Source: G020350405 sp964513655 (GTDB taxonomy: Bacteria > Planctomycetota > Phycisphaerae > Sedimentisphaerales > Anaerobacaceae). From it: a stretch of 32,970 nucleotides of DNA. A model generated the notes under the pieces. The model was not told the origin of the DNA and did no database searches. It saw nothing but the letters and a program-made list of their open reading frames with translations. Shown in pieces: positions 14,287 through 23,222 of this stretch (its first letter is position 1; the number at the start of each line of letters is the position of its first letter). Made by a program: the position numbers and the translations under genes. The stretch lies in the NCBI GenBank assembly GCA_964513655.1, contig CAZENQ010000032.1, forward strand, positions 1 through 32,970, given 5' to 3'.

Positions 14287-16080
14287 GTGAACAAAAAAGA
14301 AACGACAATATTATCCGACCGCGTTGACCGGGAGTTTCTGCCGTTTGTCCGCAGGCCCGGCAGATACATCGGCGGCGAAATAAACCAAATAAAAAAAGAC
14401 CTCTCAAAATGCGACCTTACCGTCGCCCTCTGCTTCCCGGACGTTTATGAAATAGCTATGAGCTATCAGGGTCTCGCAATTCTCTACGATATCATCAACA
14501 AAATGCAGGATGCCGCGGCCGAGAGGGTCTTTGCCCCCTGGATTGACGCCGAGAAAGTTTTACGCGAGAAACAAATCCCGCTGTTTTCTCTGGAATCAAA
14601 AGCGGCCCTGAAGGACTTCGATATCGTCGGCTTTAGCCTGACCAATGAGCTTTGTTACACCAATGTCCTAAATATGCTCGACCTCGGTGGCGTCAATATC
14701 CGCAGCGTCGACCGCAATGAAAACGACCCGTTGATAATTGCCGGCGGCGCAATGGCAAACTGCTGTGAGCCCATGGCCGATTTTGTCGACCTCTTTGTAC
14801 TCGGTGAAGCCGAAGATGCTATAGTCGAGCTGATACAATTGATAAAGACTCAGAGAAAACCCGGCACGACTAAAAAAGAAATCCTCCTTCACGCCGCTAA
14901 ACAATTTGACTGGGTCTACGTCCCCGCCCTATATAAATTTCAGGCTGATACAGCAACAGCAAAATCACTCCAGCCGATTTCCCCTGATTTGCCAACACAG
15001 TTCAAAAATGCCGTCGTTGAGGATTTCGAAAATGCTCCTGTCCCGCTTGCACCGATAGTCCCCTTTACACAGGCCGTCCACGAGCGGGTCAGTGTCGAAA
15101 TCATGCGGGGCTGCCCCGGCCGATGCAGATTCTGCCAGGCCAGCTTCTGCCGAAGGCCTGTTCGCTGCCGAAGTGTTGAGAAAATCACCGACATCGCAAA
15201 AAACTGCTACCACGCAACTGGTTTCGATACGGTCAGCCTGCTCAGTTTATCAACTGCAGATTATCCAAAACTCGAAGAATTAGTCGCCCGGCTCCACGAA
15301 TACTTCCGGGACAAATATGTCGGCCTGTCCCTGCCCAGCCTCCGCGTCGACCGACAGCTAAAGCTGATACCTTTACTGGTCAGTTTGGTAAGAAAAGGCG
15401 GCCTGACAATCGCCGTTGAAGCAGCCAGCGAAAAACTAAGACAAATAATCAACAAGCCCCTCAAAGACCAGGATTTATTTGCCGCTGTTGAGGCTGCCTA
15501 CGGTGCAGGCTGGCAGAAACTCAAATTATACTTCATGATCGGCCTGCCCGGAGAAACGCAGCAGGACATAATGCAGATTGTGGATTTGTCGTCCCAACTC
15601 GCGCAGCTCCGCAAAAAAGTCAATGGCAAAACCGCCCAAATCAATATCACAATAAGCTGGTTCGTACCAAAGCCCCACACCCCCTTCGCCTGGCTCCCGC
15701 AAAAACCAAAAGAATACTTCGAGCAGGCAAAACAGCTAATACTCAACGAGAAAAGAAAACTCCATGCAAAATCCCTTCAGTTCAAATTCCACGATATAAA
15801 CCGAAGCGTCCTCGAATCTGCTATAGGCCGCGGCGACAGGCACCTATGCAGCGTCATTGAAGCTGTCTGGAAACAAGGAGCAAGATTCGACCTGTGGGAT
15901 GAATGTTTCGACTACGAAATCTGGAAAAAAGCGTTTGAAAAATTCGGTGTGAATCCCGACTCCGCCGCACAAATTGAATTTGCCGCCGACGATAATCTAC
16001 CATGGGAACATCTCGGCGGCCCGGACAAAAAATATCTGCTCACTCACCTGGACAAAGCAACGACACAAACTAAAAGCTAA
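14287..16080 (+). CDS. B12-binding-domain radical SAM protein, TIGR03960-like
   Basis: A 597-residue radical SAM enzyme. The N-terminal 200 residues form the cobalamin-binding-like part typical of this group (VALCFPDVYEIAMSYQGLAI near 46, IAGGAMANCCEPM near 151, LGEAEDAIVELI near 172). The radical SAM core begins with EIMRGCPGRCRFCQA, in which Cys276, 280 and 283 are the CxxxCxxC ligands of the SAM-binding [4Fe-4S] cluster. Later parts (LSLPSLRVD, KLYFMIGLPGE) are normal core strands. In many bacteria this family is fused or adjacent to a DUF2344/TIGR03936 partner, which is not seen here. The reaction is not established for the family, and tRNA or rRNA modification is sometimes suggested. The start is GTG with no Shine-Dalgarno. 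It converges with the LOG gene, leaving 23 bases between them. Confidence 0.88.
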   Translation: MNKKETTILSDRVDREFLPFVRRPGRYIGGEINQIKKDLSKCDLTVALCFPDVYEIAMSYQGLAILYDIINKMQDAAAERVFAPWIDAEKVLREKQIPLFSLESKAALKDFDIVGFSLTNELCYTNVLNMLDLGGVNIRSVDRNENDPLIIAGGAMANCCEPMADFVDLFVLGEAEDAIVELIQLIKTQRKPGTTKKEILLHAAKQFDWVYVPALYKFQADTATAKSLQPISPDLPTQFKNAVVEDFENAPVPLAPIVPFTQAVHERVSVEIMRGCPGRCRFCQASFCRRPVRCRSVEKITDIAKNCYHATGFDTVSLLSLSTADYPKLEELVARLHEYFRDKYVGLSLPSLRVDRQLKLIPLLVSLVRKGGLTIAVEAASEKLRQIINKPLKDQDLFAAVEAAYGAGWQKLKLYFMIGLPGETQQDIMQIVDLSSQLAQLRKKVNGKTAQINITISWFVPKPHTPFAWLPQKPKEYFEQAKQLILNEKRKLHAKSLQFKFHDINRSVLESAIGRGDRHLCSVIEAVWKQGARFDLWDECFDYEIWKKAFEKFGVNPDSAAQIEFAADDNLPWEHLGGPDKKYLLTHLDKATTQTKS

Positions 16081-16103
16081 GTCCAAACCCCCGGCATCAT
16101 GCC

Positions 16104-16793
16104 TCACATTTTCTTCATACCTGCCGGCAATTCTATTCCGACGCGACCTTTGGCCTCCCTGAAATCTACTAAAATCTTGGTCGCAGCCTCCGGCTCATCC
16201 ACAACCGTAAAGACATCCATATCTTCCGGGGATATATGTTTGTATTCGCCGAGCATTGTTTCCTTCATCCACTCAAGCAAACCTCCCCAATAGTCGCTTC
16301 CCATCAAAATCACAGGGAAAGATGCCTGCTTTAATGTTTGAATCAGTACCAGCGATTCAAAAAACTCATCCATAGTCCCGTAACCACCGGGCAGAACTAC
16401 GAAACCATGAGCATACTTCAAAAACATCATCTTACGGCAGAAGAAATACCGAAAGTGCAGCGACAGATTCTGGTACTCATTTGGTATCTGCTCCAGCGGA
16501 AGTTCGATATTCAGCCCGATGCTCTTGCCGCCCGCTTCTGCCGCCCCTTTATTTGCCGCTTCCATAATCCCGCTGCCGCCGCCGGTTATCACTGCAAAGC
16601 CCGCCTTCGCTATCTCACAAGCCGTTCTCTCGGCAAGTTTATAGTATCGCTCCTGTGGCTTCGCACGCGATGAACCGAAAAACGACACTGCAGGGCCTAT
16701 GGAGGCAAGCTCGTCAAATCCTTCCACAAACTCAGCCATCACCCTGAATATCCGCCACATGTCCTTTACCGGACTATCTATCATATCCATCAT
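16104..16793 (-). CDS. LOG-family protein (nucleoside monophosphate phosphoribohydrolase-like)
   Basis: A 229-residue Rossmann-fold protein of the Lonely-Guy / TIGR00730 family, whose characterised members hydrolyse nucleoside 5'-monophosphates to a base and ribose 5-phosphate and activate cytokinins in plants and some bacteria. The diagnostic motifs are ITGGGSGIMEAANKGA near residue 70 and VVLPGGYGTMDEFFE near 135; the second holds the PGGxGTxxE catalytic signature. An N-terminal extension of about 35 residues precedes the first strand (VSFFGSSRAKP), as in the longer bacterial members. The product is cytoplasmic. It is the last gene of a six-gene minus-strand run, 39 bases behind nth. The start has GGAAAGG shortly upstream. 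The in vivo substrate in this organism is unknown. Confidence 0.9.
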   Translation of the reverse strand: MMDMIDSPVKDMWRIFRVMAEFVEGFDELASIGPAVSFFGSSRAKPQERYYKLAERTACEIAKAGFAVITGGGSGIMEAANKGAAEAGGKSIGLNIELPLEQIPNEYQNLSLHFRYFFCRKMMFLKYAHGFVVLPGGYGTMDEFFESLVLIQTLKQASFPVILMGSDYWGGLLEWMKETMLGEYKHISPEDMDVFTVVDEPEAATKILVDFREAKGRVGIELPAGMKKM

Positions 16794-16832
16794 AGAGAAA
16801 ACCTTTCCTGCAAAACTATCTCATACCAAACC

Positions 16833-17513
16833 TTACCACAAATCCGGCCTGTTCGCCGAGGGACAATATCTCGAAATCGGACAGTTCTCACAGTCCGGCT
16901 TGCGGGCCTTGCAAATATTCCGCCCGTGAAGAATCAGCACGTGGCTGAAGACCGTCCACTTCTTCTTTGGTACTATTTCGGCCAAATCAAATTCCAGCTT
17001 TACCGCGTCATGGCTGTTTTCAGACAGCCCCAACCGCCGGCTCAGCCGAATAACGTGCGTATCGCACATTATCGCCGGCTTGCCGAACGCATTGCCCAAC
17101 ACACAATTTGCCGTCTTTCTGCCCACGCCGGGCAGCTTCACAAGCTCCTCCATAGTATCCGGAACCGCGCCACCGTGTTGCTCTAATACCGCCTGGGATG
17201 CACCCTTGATACTGATTGCCTTATTCCTGAAAAATCCGGTGCTTCGTATATCGTCCTCAATCTCACCTAATTCCGCCTTCGCCCAGTCCTTCGCCGACGG
17301 GTATTTCTTAAATAGGCCCGGCGTTACCATATTTACCCGCGCGTCCATGCACTGCGCGCTCAATATCGTCGCAATCAAAAGCTCCAAAGGATTGCCGAAT
17401 CGAAGCGCCGTCGTCGCCTTCGGATAAGTCCTCATCAGTATCGGATAAATCTTCTTTACCCGCTCGGCCGCCTCCGCCTTCTCAACCTTTATCTTTGCTT
17501 TTCTTTTGGCCAT
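16833..17513 (-). CDS. nth: Endonuclease III (DNA glycosylase/AP lyase)
   Basis: A base-excision repair enzyme that removes oxidised pyrimidines and cleaves the resulting abasic site. The 226-residue protein has the helix-hairpin-helix motif LPGVGRKTANCVLG, with catalytic Lys133, and the catalytic Asp151 in CDTHVIRLSRRL. A C-terminal [4Fe-4S] cluster is formed by Cys201, 208, 211 and 217 in the exact C-x6-C-x2-C-x5-C spacing. A basic N-terminal extension of about 15 residues (KRKAKIKVEKAEAAE) precedes the globular domain. Its start is only five bases from the dsbD-like stop, so the two are almost certainly co-transcribed and perhaps coupled. All key residues are present, so it should be active. 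Confidence 0.96.
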   Translation of the reverse strand: MAKRKAKIKVEKAEAAERVKKIYPILMRTYPKATTALRFGNPLELLIATILSAQCMDARVNMVTPGLFKKYPSAKDWAKAELGEIEDDIRSTGFFRNKAISIKGASQAVLEQHGGAVPDTMEELVKLPGVGRKTANCVLGNAFGKPAIMCDTHVIRLSRRLGLSENSHDAVKLEFDLAEIVPKKKWTVFSHVLILHGRNICKARKPDCENCPISRYCPSANRPDLW

Positions 17514-17518
17514 GGGGA

Positions 17519-19300
17519 CTACTTCGAAGCGAGCTTCTCCAATAATGCCTTCAGTTCACCGCCAAAAGACTTATCCCGCCACCTCACCGGCTCAGCTTCA
17601 CCCGGTGCAAAGAACATACTCACCGGCACCCCCGGCTCATTATAAACATTCTTCAGCGCCTCCGTCGCCGGATAGTCTCTCGCCGTGGTATCGGCCTTGA
17701 TTGCCAATACATTCTTCTCCTCGATTAGACTCGCTATATCCTCTCGCGAGTACACCAGTTTTTCAACCGCTTTACAGCTCAAGCACCAATCAGCCGTGAA
17801 TTTAATTAATACGGGCCTGTCCGTACTCAGGGCAGACTCTATCACAGAACCATCGTAAGACTGCCAGTCAATAAGAACCTTCGCCGGCCTTAACAATCCC
17901 CAGCCCCCAACAACAGCTAAGCCGACCGCGATAATTCGCACAAGCCATTTCCGAACGGGTTTCGTGTTGTAGCTCACCCACCCGCCCCACATCCAGACAC
18001 AGAACGCAAGCACCACCGCAAAATAAAGCAGCCCCGTCCTGCCTTTCTGCGGATACACCGTTATCATCCACGCCGCTATCGCAAGCAGAATAAATCCCAC
18101 CCCCTGCTTAAATAGTTCCATCCATCGTCCGGGTTTGGGCAGCTTCTCAACCAATCCTGGAATTGAAGTAAGTACCAAATATGGTACCCCCATACCAACC
18201 CCGATAAACATTATCGCAATCGTCGCCGGCAGCAGCGGCTGACCCTGCGCCCATGCAAAAGCCGCAGCCAAAATCCCAAAGCTGCACGGCGTACTCAGAA
18301 TCGCCGCCAGAAAGCCCATCCCGATAGTCCCGGCATACCCCTCGCCTGAACCGCTCTTGCCGGTTACCGACGCCGGCAGAGTAATTGTAAAAACATCGAA
18401 CATAAAAAGCGCCAAAACCACTAACAAAAACGCCATCCCCGCCACAAAAGCAGGATTGCGGAACTGGTCACCCCACTGAAGAGCCGTCCCGTAAAGCACC
18501 TGCAAAACAATGTTCGCTCCGGCAAGAACGGCAAAAAACAGCAATATCCCAAGGCAGAAAGCAAACCCCATAGCCATTGTCTTGCCCTTGCCCTTCTTTG
18601 CCTGCTCAACAAGCCGCAAAACCACAAGTGGCAGCACCGGCCAGACACACGGCATAATATTCAAACTCAGACCCGCCAAAAACGCCAATCCAAGAGCAAA
18701 CCACATCGGATAGCTCAATCTCTCATCTAAGAAAACAGGCCCACCAGCCATCCCGGGTTCGACCGCCTCCGGCACAGCAAATTTAGCCTCGCTCATCGCC
18801 GCGCCAAATTTAAGATTTGCACTCAACTGCCCGAAATCCGGCATACGACATTGAACGTCCGAGCACACCGCCCCCTCAATATCAATCCTGACACCGATAG
18901 GACTATCCCCCGGAACAAGAGGACTCACACTAAATGGCAGAAATACCGTAAATTTGTCACTGAACACCTCAAGCTTCTTGCCTAAAACCTTGTCAAAGTA
19001 CAAATGCGGTTTGGGAAATATCGGCTCAGAAAAATTTATGTAATCTTTTTCCGCTGACGGCTTAAGCCTAAGATTCATACCCCCCGGAGCCGTCGCTGCA
19101 GATGCATAAAAGTGCCAGTCTTCTTTTGGCTCAAAATGAATCGCCAATGCAGATTTGCTGCCCGGCTCAACAACTTCATGTTGCTTTTCAACAGATATAG
19201 TAACAACATCGCTCTTGATTATACTGCCAGCCGGCGCAGCAAAACTAATGGCAGCAAAAATCAAAACCAACCACCAAATGACAACAGCTTTTTCCCGCAT
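17519..19300 (-). CDS. dsbD: DsbD-type thiol:disulfide interchange protein
   Basis: An inner-membrane reductase that carries electrons from cytoplasmic thioredoxin to periplasmic thiols. The 593-residue protein has a signal peptide (about 1-22) and a periplasmic N-terminal domain with a cysteine pair (Cys146 and Cys151, GAVCSDVQC). About eight membrane helices follow, with Cys218 in the PCVWPVLPL motif and Cys339 in STPCSFG. The C-terminal thioredoxin domain has the active site DWCLSCK (Cys506, Cys509). All three cysteine pairs of the DsbD relay are present, although the second and third hydrophobic blocks are shorter than in E. coli DsbD. AAGGTG lies four bases before the ATG. It sits between ftsH (33 bases) and nth (5 bases) in one transcription unit. 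It may serve cytochrome maturation or disulfide isomerisation; the partner cannot be read from the window. Confidence 0.9.
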   Translation of the reverse strand: MREKAVVIWWLVLIFAAISFAAPAGSIIKSDVVTISVEKQHEVVEPGSKSALAIHFEPKEDWHFYASAATAPGGMNLRLKPSAEKDYINFSEPIFPKPHLYFDKVLGKKLEVFSDKFTVFLPFSVSPLVPGDSPIGVRIDIEGAVCSDVQCRMPDFGQLSANLKFGAAMSEAKFAVPEAVEPGMAGGPVFLDERLSYPMWFALGLAFLAGLSLNIMPCVWPVLPLVVLRLVEQAKKGKGKTMAMGFAFCLGILLFFAVLAGANIVLQVLYGTALQWGDQFRNPAFVAGMAFLLVVLALFMFDVFTITLPASVTGKSGSGEGYAGTIGMGFLAAILSTPCSFGILAAAFAWAQGQPLLPATIAIMFIGVGMGVPYLVLTSIPGLVEKLPKPGRWMELFKQGVGFILLAIAAWMITVYPQKGRTGLLYFAVVLAFCVWMWGGWVSYNTKPVRKWLVRIIAVGLAVVGGWGLLRPAKVLIDWQSYDGSVIESALSTDRPVLIKFTADWCLSCKAVEKLVYSREDIASLIEEKNVLAIKADTTARDYPATEALKNVYNEPGVPVSMFFAPGEAEPVRWRDKSFGGELKALLEKLASK

Positions 19301-19333
19301 AAAACACCTTCAATGGTATGAATAAAGACAATA

Positions 19334-21337
19334 TTAGTCAGCCGACTTCTTCTGTCGTTTCTCTTTCTCTGGGTTCGGCTGCTCACTCTTGGCCTGCTCG
19401 GCAGCCAACAAGTCGGAAACCGTGGGCTTGTCCAGCTCGCCGCCTTCCAGAATCAGGTTCACATCATCTGCGTCGAGAGTTTCATATTTCAGCAGGGCCT
19501 TCGCCACTCGCTCAAGTTTATCTTTGTTTGCCTCTATTAATGTTTTTGCTTTTTTGTATGCCTCTTCGGTAATCTTTTTCACCTCGCTGTCGATTGCTTC
19601 AGCCGTCCTCTCCGAATATTCCTTCTCACCCGGCATAAAGTATATCATGTCCCCAAGCCCCACGTCCGGCCCGTAACTGATCAGACCAAGCTGCTCACTC
19701 ATACCCCACGTCAAAATCATCTGCCTTGCAATCTTCGTCGCCTGCTGAATATCATTCTGTGCCCCGCTCGATATGTCATCACAAAATAGGTCCTCCGCAA
19801 TTCGCCCCCCGAAACACACCTGCAAAAGGGCCATACAATATCTCTTCGTAAAAATCGTACGGTCTTTTTCCGGCAGTGCAAACGTCGCTCCGCCCATCGG
19901 ACCGCGAGGAATGATACTCACCTTATGCAGCGGGTCCGCGTCTTCCAATAGAGATTGCACCAGCGTATGACCCGCCTCGTGATAGGCGGTAACCTCCCGC
20001 TCTTTTTCATCTATTACCCTGCTCTTTTTTGCCCTTCCCCACCGGACCTTGTCCCGCGCTTCCTCCAGGTCTGCCATCTCAATGCAGTCTTTATTACCCA
20101 TTGTTGCCGCCAGAGCTGCCTCATTAATAATAGCTGCCAAATCCGCCCCGCTGAACATAGGTGTCCCGCGCGCCAGTCTTTCCAGATTCGCGTCAGGTCC
20201 TAATTTCACCTTCTTTGCATGAACCTTCAGAATATCGACCCGGCCTTTCAAATCAGGAAACGGCACGAAGATTTGTCTGTCGAACCTCCCCGGCCGAGTC
20301 AACGCATGGTCCAGAATATCGCCCCTGTTCGTCGCCGCTATCACTATTACCTGGTCGTTGGTATCAAACCCGTCCATCTCAACCAAAATCGCATTCAGCG
20401 TCTGTTCCCGCTCGTCATGCCCCCCGCCCATATAGCCGGCTCCGCGCTTGCGCCCAATAGCGTCAACCTCATCAAGAAAGATGATACACGGCGAATTGTC
20501 CTTCGCCTGTTTGAACAGGTCTCGCACACGTGATGCACCCACACCGACAAACATCTCCACGAAATCGCTGCCCGATATAGTCAGGAACGGAACATCCGCC
20601 TCGCCCGCTATTGCCTTAGCAAGCAGTGTCTTGCCACAGCCGGGCGGGCCAACAAGCAAAACGCCGCGGGGAATCCTGCCGCCCAAACGCTGAAATTTCC
20701 TCGGGTTCTTCAAAAACTCGATTATCTCCGCCAGTTCCTCCATTGCTTCCTCTACACCCGCGACGTCCCTGAATGTCACCTTCACCCGGTCCTTGCTGTG
20801 CACTTTATGCCTGCTTCGACCGAACGACATCAGCATTCCGCCGGCCCCGCCGCGAAGATTACGAGCAAACATAAAATAGAATATCCCCACCAACAGAATT
20901 ATTGGAAGTATCATCCCCAGCAGATTATAAAGCCACGTACGAGGCGGCTCACTGTCATTCTGTACGTCGTGTTCCTTCAATAATTGCCCAAGCCACTCGC
21001 CGTGCACCTCCGGCTTGTAATACACCACAAAAGCAGCCTTGCCCTTGCCCCCCCTGCTGGCAATACCAATCTCATTGAATTTACCTATTATCTCCGTGTC
21101 CTTTACAGTGACCCTCTCGACGTGTTTGTTCTGGATATGATTGATAAATTCATCCCAGCGAACCTCCTCAACACTCTGCCACTGCTGCAGCAGCAGCATC
21201 GCCGTGAATATCACAATTGCAATTATCAGCCAGCTAAACGGCCCCGTCCTGTAGCTCGGCAGCGGCGCCTTCTTACCGCCTCTGCCCTTCGGGCCCCGAC
21301 CCCCTTGAGGTGATTTTTTGTTTTGCCCGTCACTCAT
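19334..21337 (-). CDS. ftsH: ATP-dependent zinc metalloprotease FtsH
   Basis: A membrane-bound AAA+ protease that degrades misassembled membrane proteins and short-lived regulators. With the ATG at 21335-21337 the product has 667 residues: a Gly/Lys-rich cytoplasmic N-tail, helix one at about 36-52, a periplasmic loop, and helix two at about 137-157. Next come the AAA module with Walker A GPPGCGKT (about 230-237), Walker B IIFLDEVD (about 285-292) and the second region of homology ATNRGDILDHALTRPGRFD. The protease domain has HEAGH at about 453-457 and a charged C-tail. The open frame continues eleven codons upstream to a GTG, but that adds a segment with no family counterpart, so the ATG is preferred. 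The N-tail is longer than in E. coli. It lies 51 bases after lptE and 33 before the dsbD gene. Confidence 0.96.
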   Translation of the reverse strand: MSDGQNKKSPQGGRGPKGRGGKKAPLPSYRTGPFSWLIIAIVIFTAMLLLQQWQSVEEVRWDEFINHIQNKHVERVTVKDTEIIGKFNEIGIASRGGKGKAAFVVYYKPEVHGEWLGQLLKEHDVQNDSEPPRTWLYNLLGMILPIILLVGIFYFMFARNLRGGAGGMLMSFGRSRHKVHSKDRVKVTFRDVAGVEEAMEELAEIIEFLKNPRKFQRLGGRIPRGVLLVGPPGCGKTLLAKAIAGEADVPFLTISGSDFVEMFVGVGASRVRDLFKQAKDNSPCIIFLDEVDAIGRKRGAGYMGGGHDEREQTLNAILVEMDGFDTNDQVIVIAATNRGDILDHALTRPGRFDRQIFVPFPDLKGRVDILKVHAKKVKLGPDANLERLARGTPMFSGADLAAIINEAALAATMGNKDCIEMADLEEARDKVRWGRAKKSRVIDEKEREVTAYHEAGHTLVQSLLEDADPLHKVSIIPRGPMGGATFALPEKDRTIFTKRYCMALLQVCFGGRIAEDLFCDDISSGAQNDIQQATKIARQMILTWGMSEQLGLISYGPDVGLGDMIYFMPGEKEYSERTAEAIDSEVKKITEEAYKKAKTLIEANKDKLERVAKALLKYETLDADDVNLILEGGELDKPTVSDLLAAEQAKSEQPNPEKEKRQKKSAD

Positions 21338-21388
21338 ATCTTGTATCTCGCGGTTCGCGATTCGATTCACGCCGAGTAATTCACAAAT

Positions 21389-21928
21389 TTACCATTCCTT
21401 TTCCATTAATTCTACGACTCTCTGTGCCAACTTGTTTGCCGCAAGAGCCGATGCATACCGAAAGCTCTGGTTCTGCCACTCTGAGTAGCTCGCTGAGGCG
21501 CTCACCTGTTGGTTGTCTACCAGTAGCTCTCCGGTCTTAAGATTCTTCCAGTTAACCACGGCCTGCACCTCCACCTCCTTTTCCAGTGCCCGTCCTACCC
21601 GCCGTTCCGCACTCAAAACCGTTTCACCAACTCGTACTATCTGTCCGCTCAGCACGCTGTCGGCCCGGTCCCTGCTCGAGATTACCTTATACTGCGTCTC
21701 CGCCTCGATACGCTTGGCTACTGCGTCGGTTAAATCGTATTCCACCCCCCGCCGAAAGCTTTGACTCTCAAACATCTCCACATAAACGCTGCTGACCTCT
21801 TCCGTAAAAAGCGACTCGTTCGAGTACCCGCCCGTCTCCGCACACCCGCAAAAAACAAGGCCGCAAACAATCGAACCGACCAATATCCCAACAGTCTCGC
21901 GTCTACAAATCTGTAATCTATTCTTCAT
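21389..21928 (-). CDS. lptE: LptE-like outer-membrane lipoprotein
   Basis: A 179-residue protein with a signal peptide ending at a lipobox-like CG-C (Cys29 in VFCGCAE), so it is probably a lipoprotein. The mature part (GYSNESLFTEEVSSVYVEMF, then RRGVEYDLTDAVAKRIEAET and SRDRADSVLSGQIV) has the sequence pattern of LptE-like LPS-assembly proteins, which plug the LptD pore and help insert lipopolysaccharide into the outer membrane. The match is to the general family pattern, not to E. coli LptE in detail. Its ATG overlaps the stop of the upstream BamD-like gene by four bases (21925-21928), so both are translated together. The pairing strengthens the idea of a genuine outer membrane. Alternative: an uncharacterised lipoprotein of similar fold. 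Confidence 0.75.
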   Translation of the reverse strand: MKNRLQICRRETVGILVGSIVCGLVFCGCAETGGYSNESLFTEEVSSVYVEMFESQSFRRGVEYDLTDAVAKRIEAETQYKVISSRDRADSVLSGQIVRVGETVLSAERRVGRALEKEVEVQAVVNWKNLKTGELLVDNQQVSASASYSEWQNQSFRYASALAANKLAQRVVELMEKEW

Positions 21929-22890
21929 TTCTTTGTCTCTTCCCCGCTCAGGTCACTAATCATTCTTTCCTTTGCCATCTTTGCCGCTGTACTCTCCGGC
22001 CAATTATCCAGAACCATCTGATAATAAAGATTCCCCGCCTGCTTGCTCCCGCCCTTATGATAATATTCGCCGATGCCAAACTGCTTATACGCTAATTGCT
22101 CATCTATCTGCTTCAGTCTCTCATCAATATCCATCTCTTCCGCATCCCGCGGATATCGCAGTTTGAATCTTTCATAATAACTCTTCGCACTGACCAAATG
22201 CGTCGAATCATACCTCGGCCCCCTGTACGCGGCGTGCTTGCACCGCGCCATGCCAAGAAGCGCATCCTTGCCGATTTGCCCTGTCGGCCAGCGCGATGAT
22301 ATCCCCGACCACTTATCAAACGCATCGATAAACTTTCCCCTCCTCTCATAACTCTCAACTATCGCCAGGGCCGCCCTCCTCGCAATCGGTGAATCGCCCC
22401 TCCGCTCGCTAATCTTTTCCATAATCCTCTCGCCCTCTGCGTATCTTCTCATCTTGAATATACCAAGCACCCTCCTTTTCTGACCCCCTAAATAAGCTGT
22501 ACCTATCGAAAACTGCCGGTCCAGCACCGCTTCATACAGTTCGCTCTGTGGATATTTACTCAAAACCTTCTCATACGCCCTGTCCGCCTTGCTCAATTTC
22601 CCCCCGCAAAACAGCACCTCCGCCTCGAGAAAGGCGTCCAAATCCGCCCCGGCAATCTCCGGAAAGTCCTCCTTAAGCTGCTCTATCGTCTGCCCCACGG
22701 CCTTGGTCTCGCCCATATTGACCATCTTCTTTATCTCGGCCACCGCTAACACATACTTGTCCTCCGCCGACACCGCCTTCCACTGCTCACCTCGCTCCAG
22801 ACGCCACGTCTCCTCTGACATTACCAGCGAAGCTGATAACAGCGTTATCACCCCCACACCGACTATAATTCGCTTTCCATATCTGGACAT
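21925..22890 (-). CDS. BamD-like TPR outer-membrane assembly protein
   Basis: A 321-residue exported protein with an N-terminal signal helix (about residues 8-24) and no clear lipobox cysteine. TPR-like helices run from about 45 to 310, including FLEAEVLFCGGKLSKADRAY, EAVLDRQFSIGTAYLGG, ALLGMARCKHAAYRGPRYDS and GEYYHKGGSKQAGNLYYQMV. The last two match the pattern of BamD/YfiO proteins, in which a YxRFxxxYPxs-type segment is followed by GxYYxxxgxyxAAixry; here YYERFKLRYPRDAEEMD precedes the GEYY segment. BamD is the essential lipoprotein of the beta-barrel assembly machine. The missing lipid anchor is unusual, so the export and attachment mode is unclear. It is the first gene of the minus-strand run, with GGAG seven bases before the ATG, and it is coupled to the LptE-like gene. 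Confidence 0.75.
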   Translation of the reverse strand: MSRYGKRIIVGVGVITLLSASLVMSEETWRLERGEQWKAVSAEDKYVLAVAEIKKMVNMGETKAVGQTIEQLKEDFPEIAGADLDAFLEAEVLFCGGKLSKADRAYEKVLSKYPQSELYEAVLDRQFSIGTAYLGGQKRRVLGIFKMRRYAEGERIMEKISERRGDSPIARRAALAIVESYERRGKFIDAFDKWSGISSRWPTGQIGKDALLGMARCKHAAYRGPRYDSTHLVSAKSYYERFKLRYPRDAEEMDIDERLKQIDEQLAYKQFGIGEYYHKGGSKQAGNLYYQMVLDNWPESTAAKMAKERMISDLSGEETKK

Positions 22891-23015
22891 AACCTTGCTC
22901 CAGCATTATCGACCATTCAGCGCCAATCAATAATAATCAATCAACGCAAAATAATCAACCAAAAACGCACTTCTCAAAATCATACCCAAATCCTTCCAAA
23001 AACCTCGAAAAAACC

Positions 23016-23048
23016 TTGCATTTCTCCCCTGTTTGTGGTAAAATTACC
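23016..23048 (+). promoter_or_regulatory. Promoter with overlapping palindrome, ahead of a gene remnant
   Basis: TTGCAT (23016-23021) and TAAAAT (23039-23044) are separated by 17 bases. The palindrome GGTAA-AA-TTACC (23037-23048) overlaps the -10 element and could be an operator. The promoter points at the short reading frame at 23093 rather than directly at the intact gene at 23223. The rest of the gap 22891-23222 is AT-rich and holds nothing else that I recognise. Confidence 0.5.
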
Positions 23049-23092
23049 AAAATTGTTAAAAAAATGCCCAAATAATGCAAACGAGCGGAAAG

Positions 23093-23152
23093 ATGCCCAA
23101 ACTAATCATCCCAGCCCTCATCCTGCTCCTGGCCGCCCCGCCCACCGGATGA
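23093..23152 (+). pseudogene. 5' remnant of a secreted-protein gene (signal peptide only)
   Basis: An ATG opens the 19-codon frame MPKLIIPALILLLAAPPTG and then TGA. It looks exactly like the start of a signal peptide (Lys, then a leucine/alanine-rich core and a proline/glycine end) cut off at the cleavage region. A strong promoter stands 49 bases upstream and GGAAAG lies next to the ATG. It may be the surviving front end of a gene interrupted by the AT-rich sequence that follows. Confidence 0.45.
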
Positions 23153-23222
23153 TTATAATCCATCGTCGGTTTGGCTCAGCATGGGTAATTAAACCTATAT
23201 TTGAAAACTAAGGTATTAGCCT

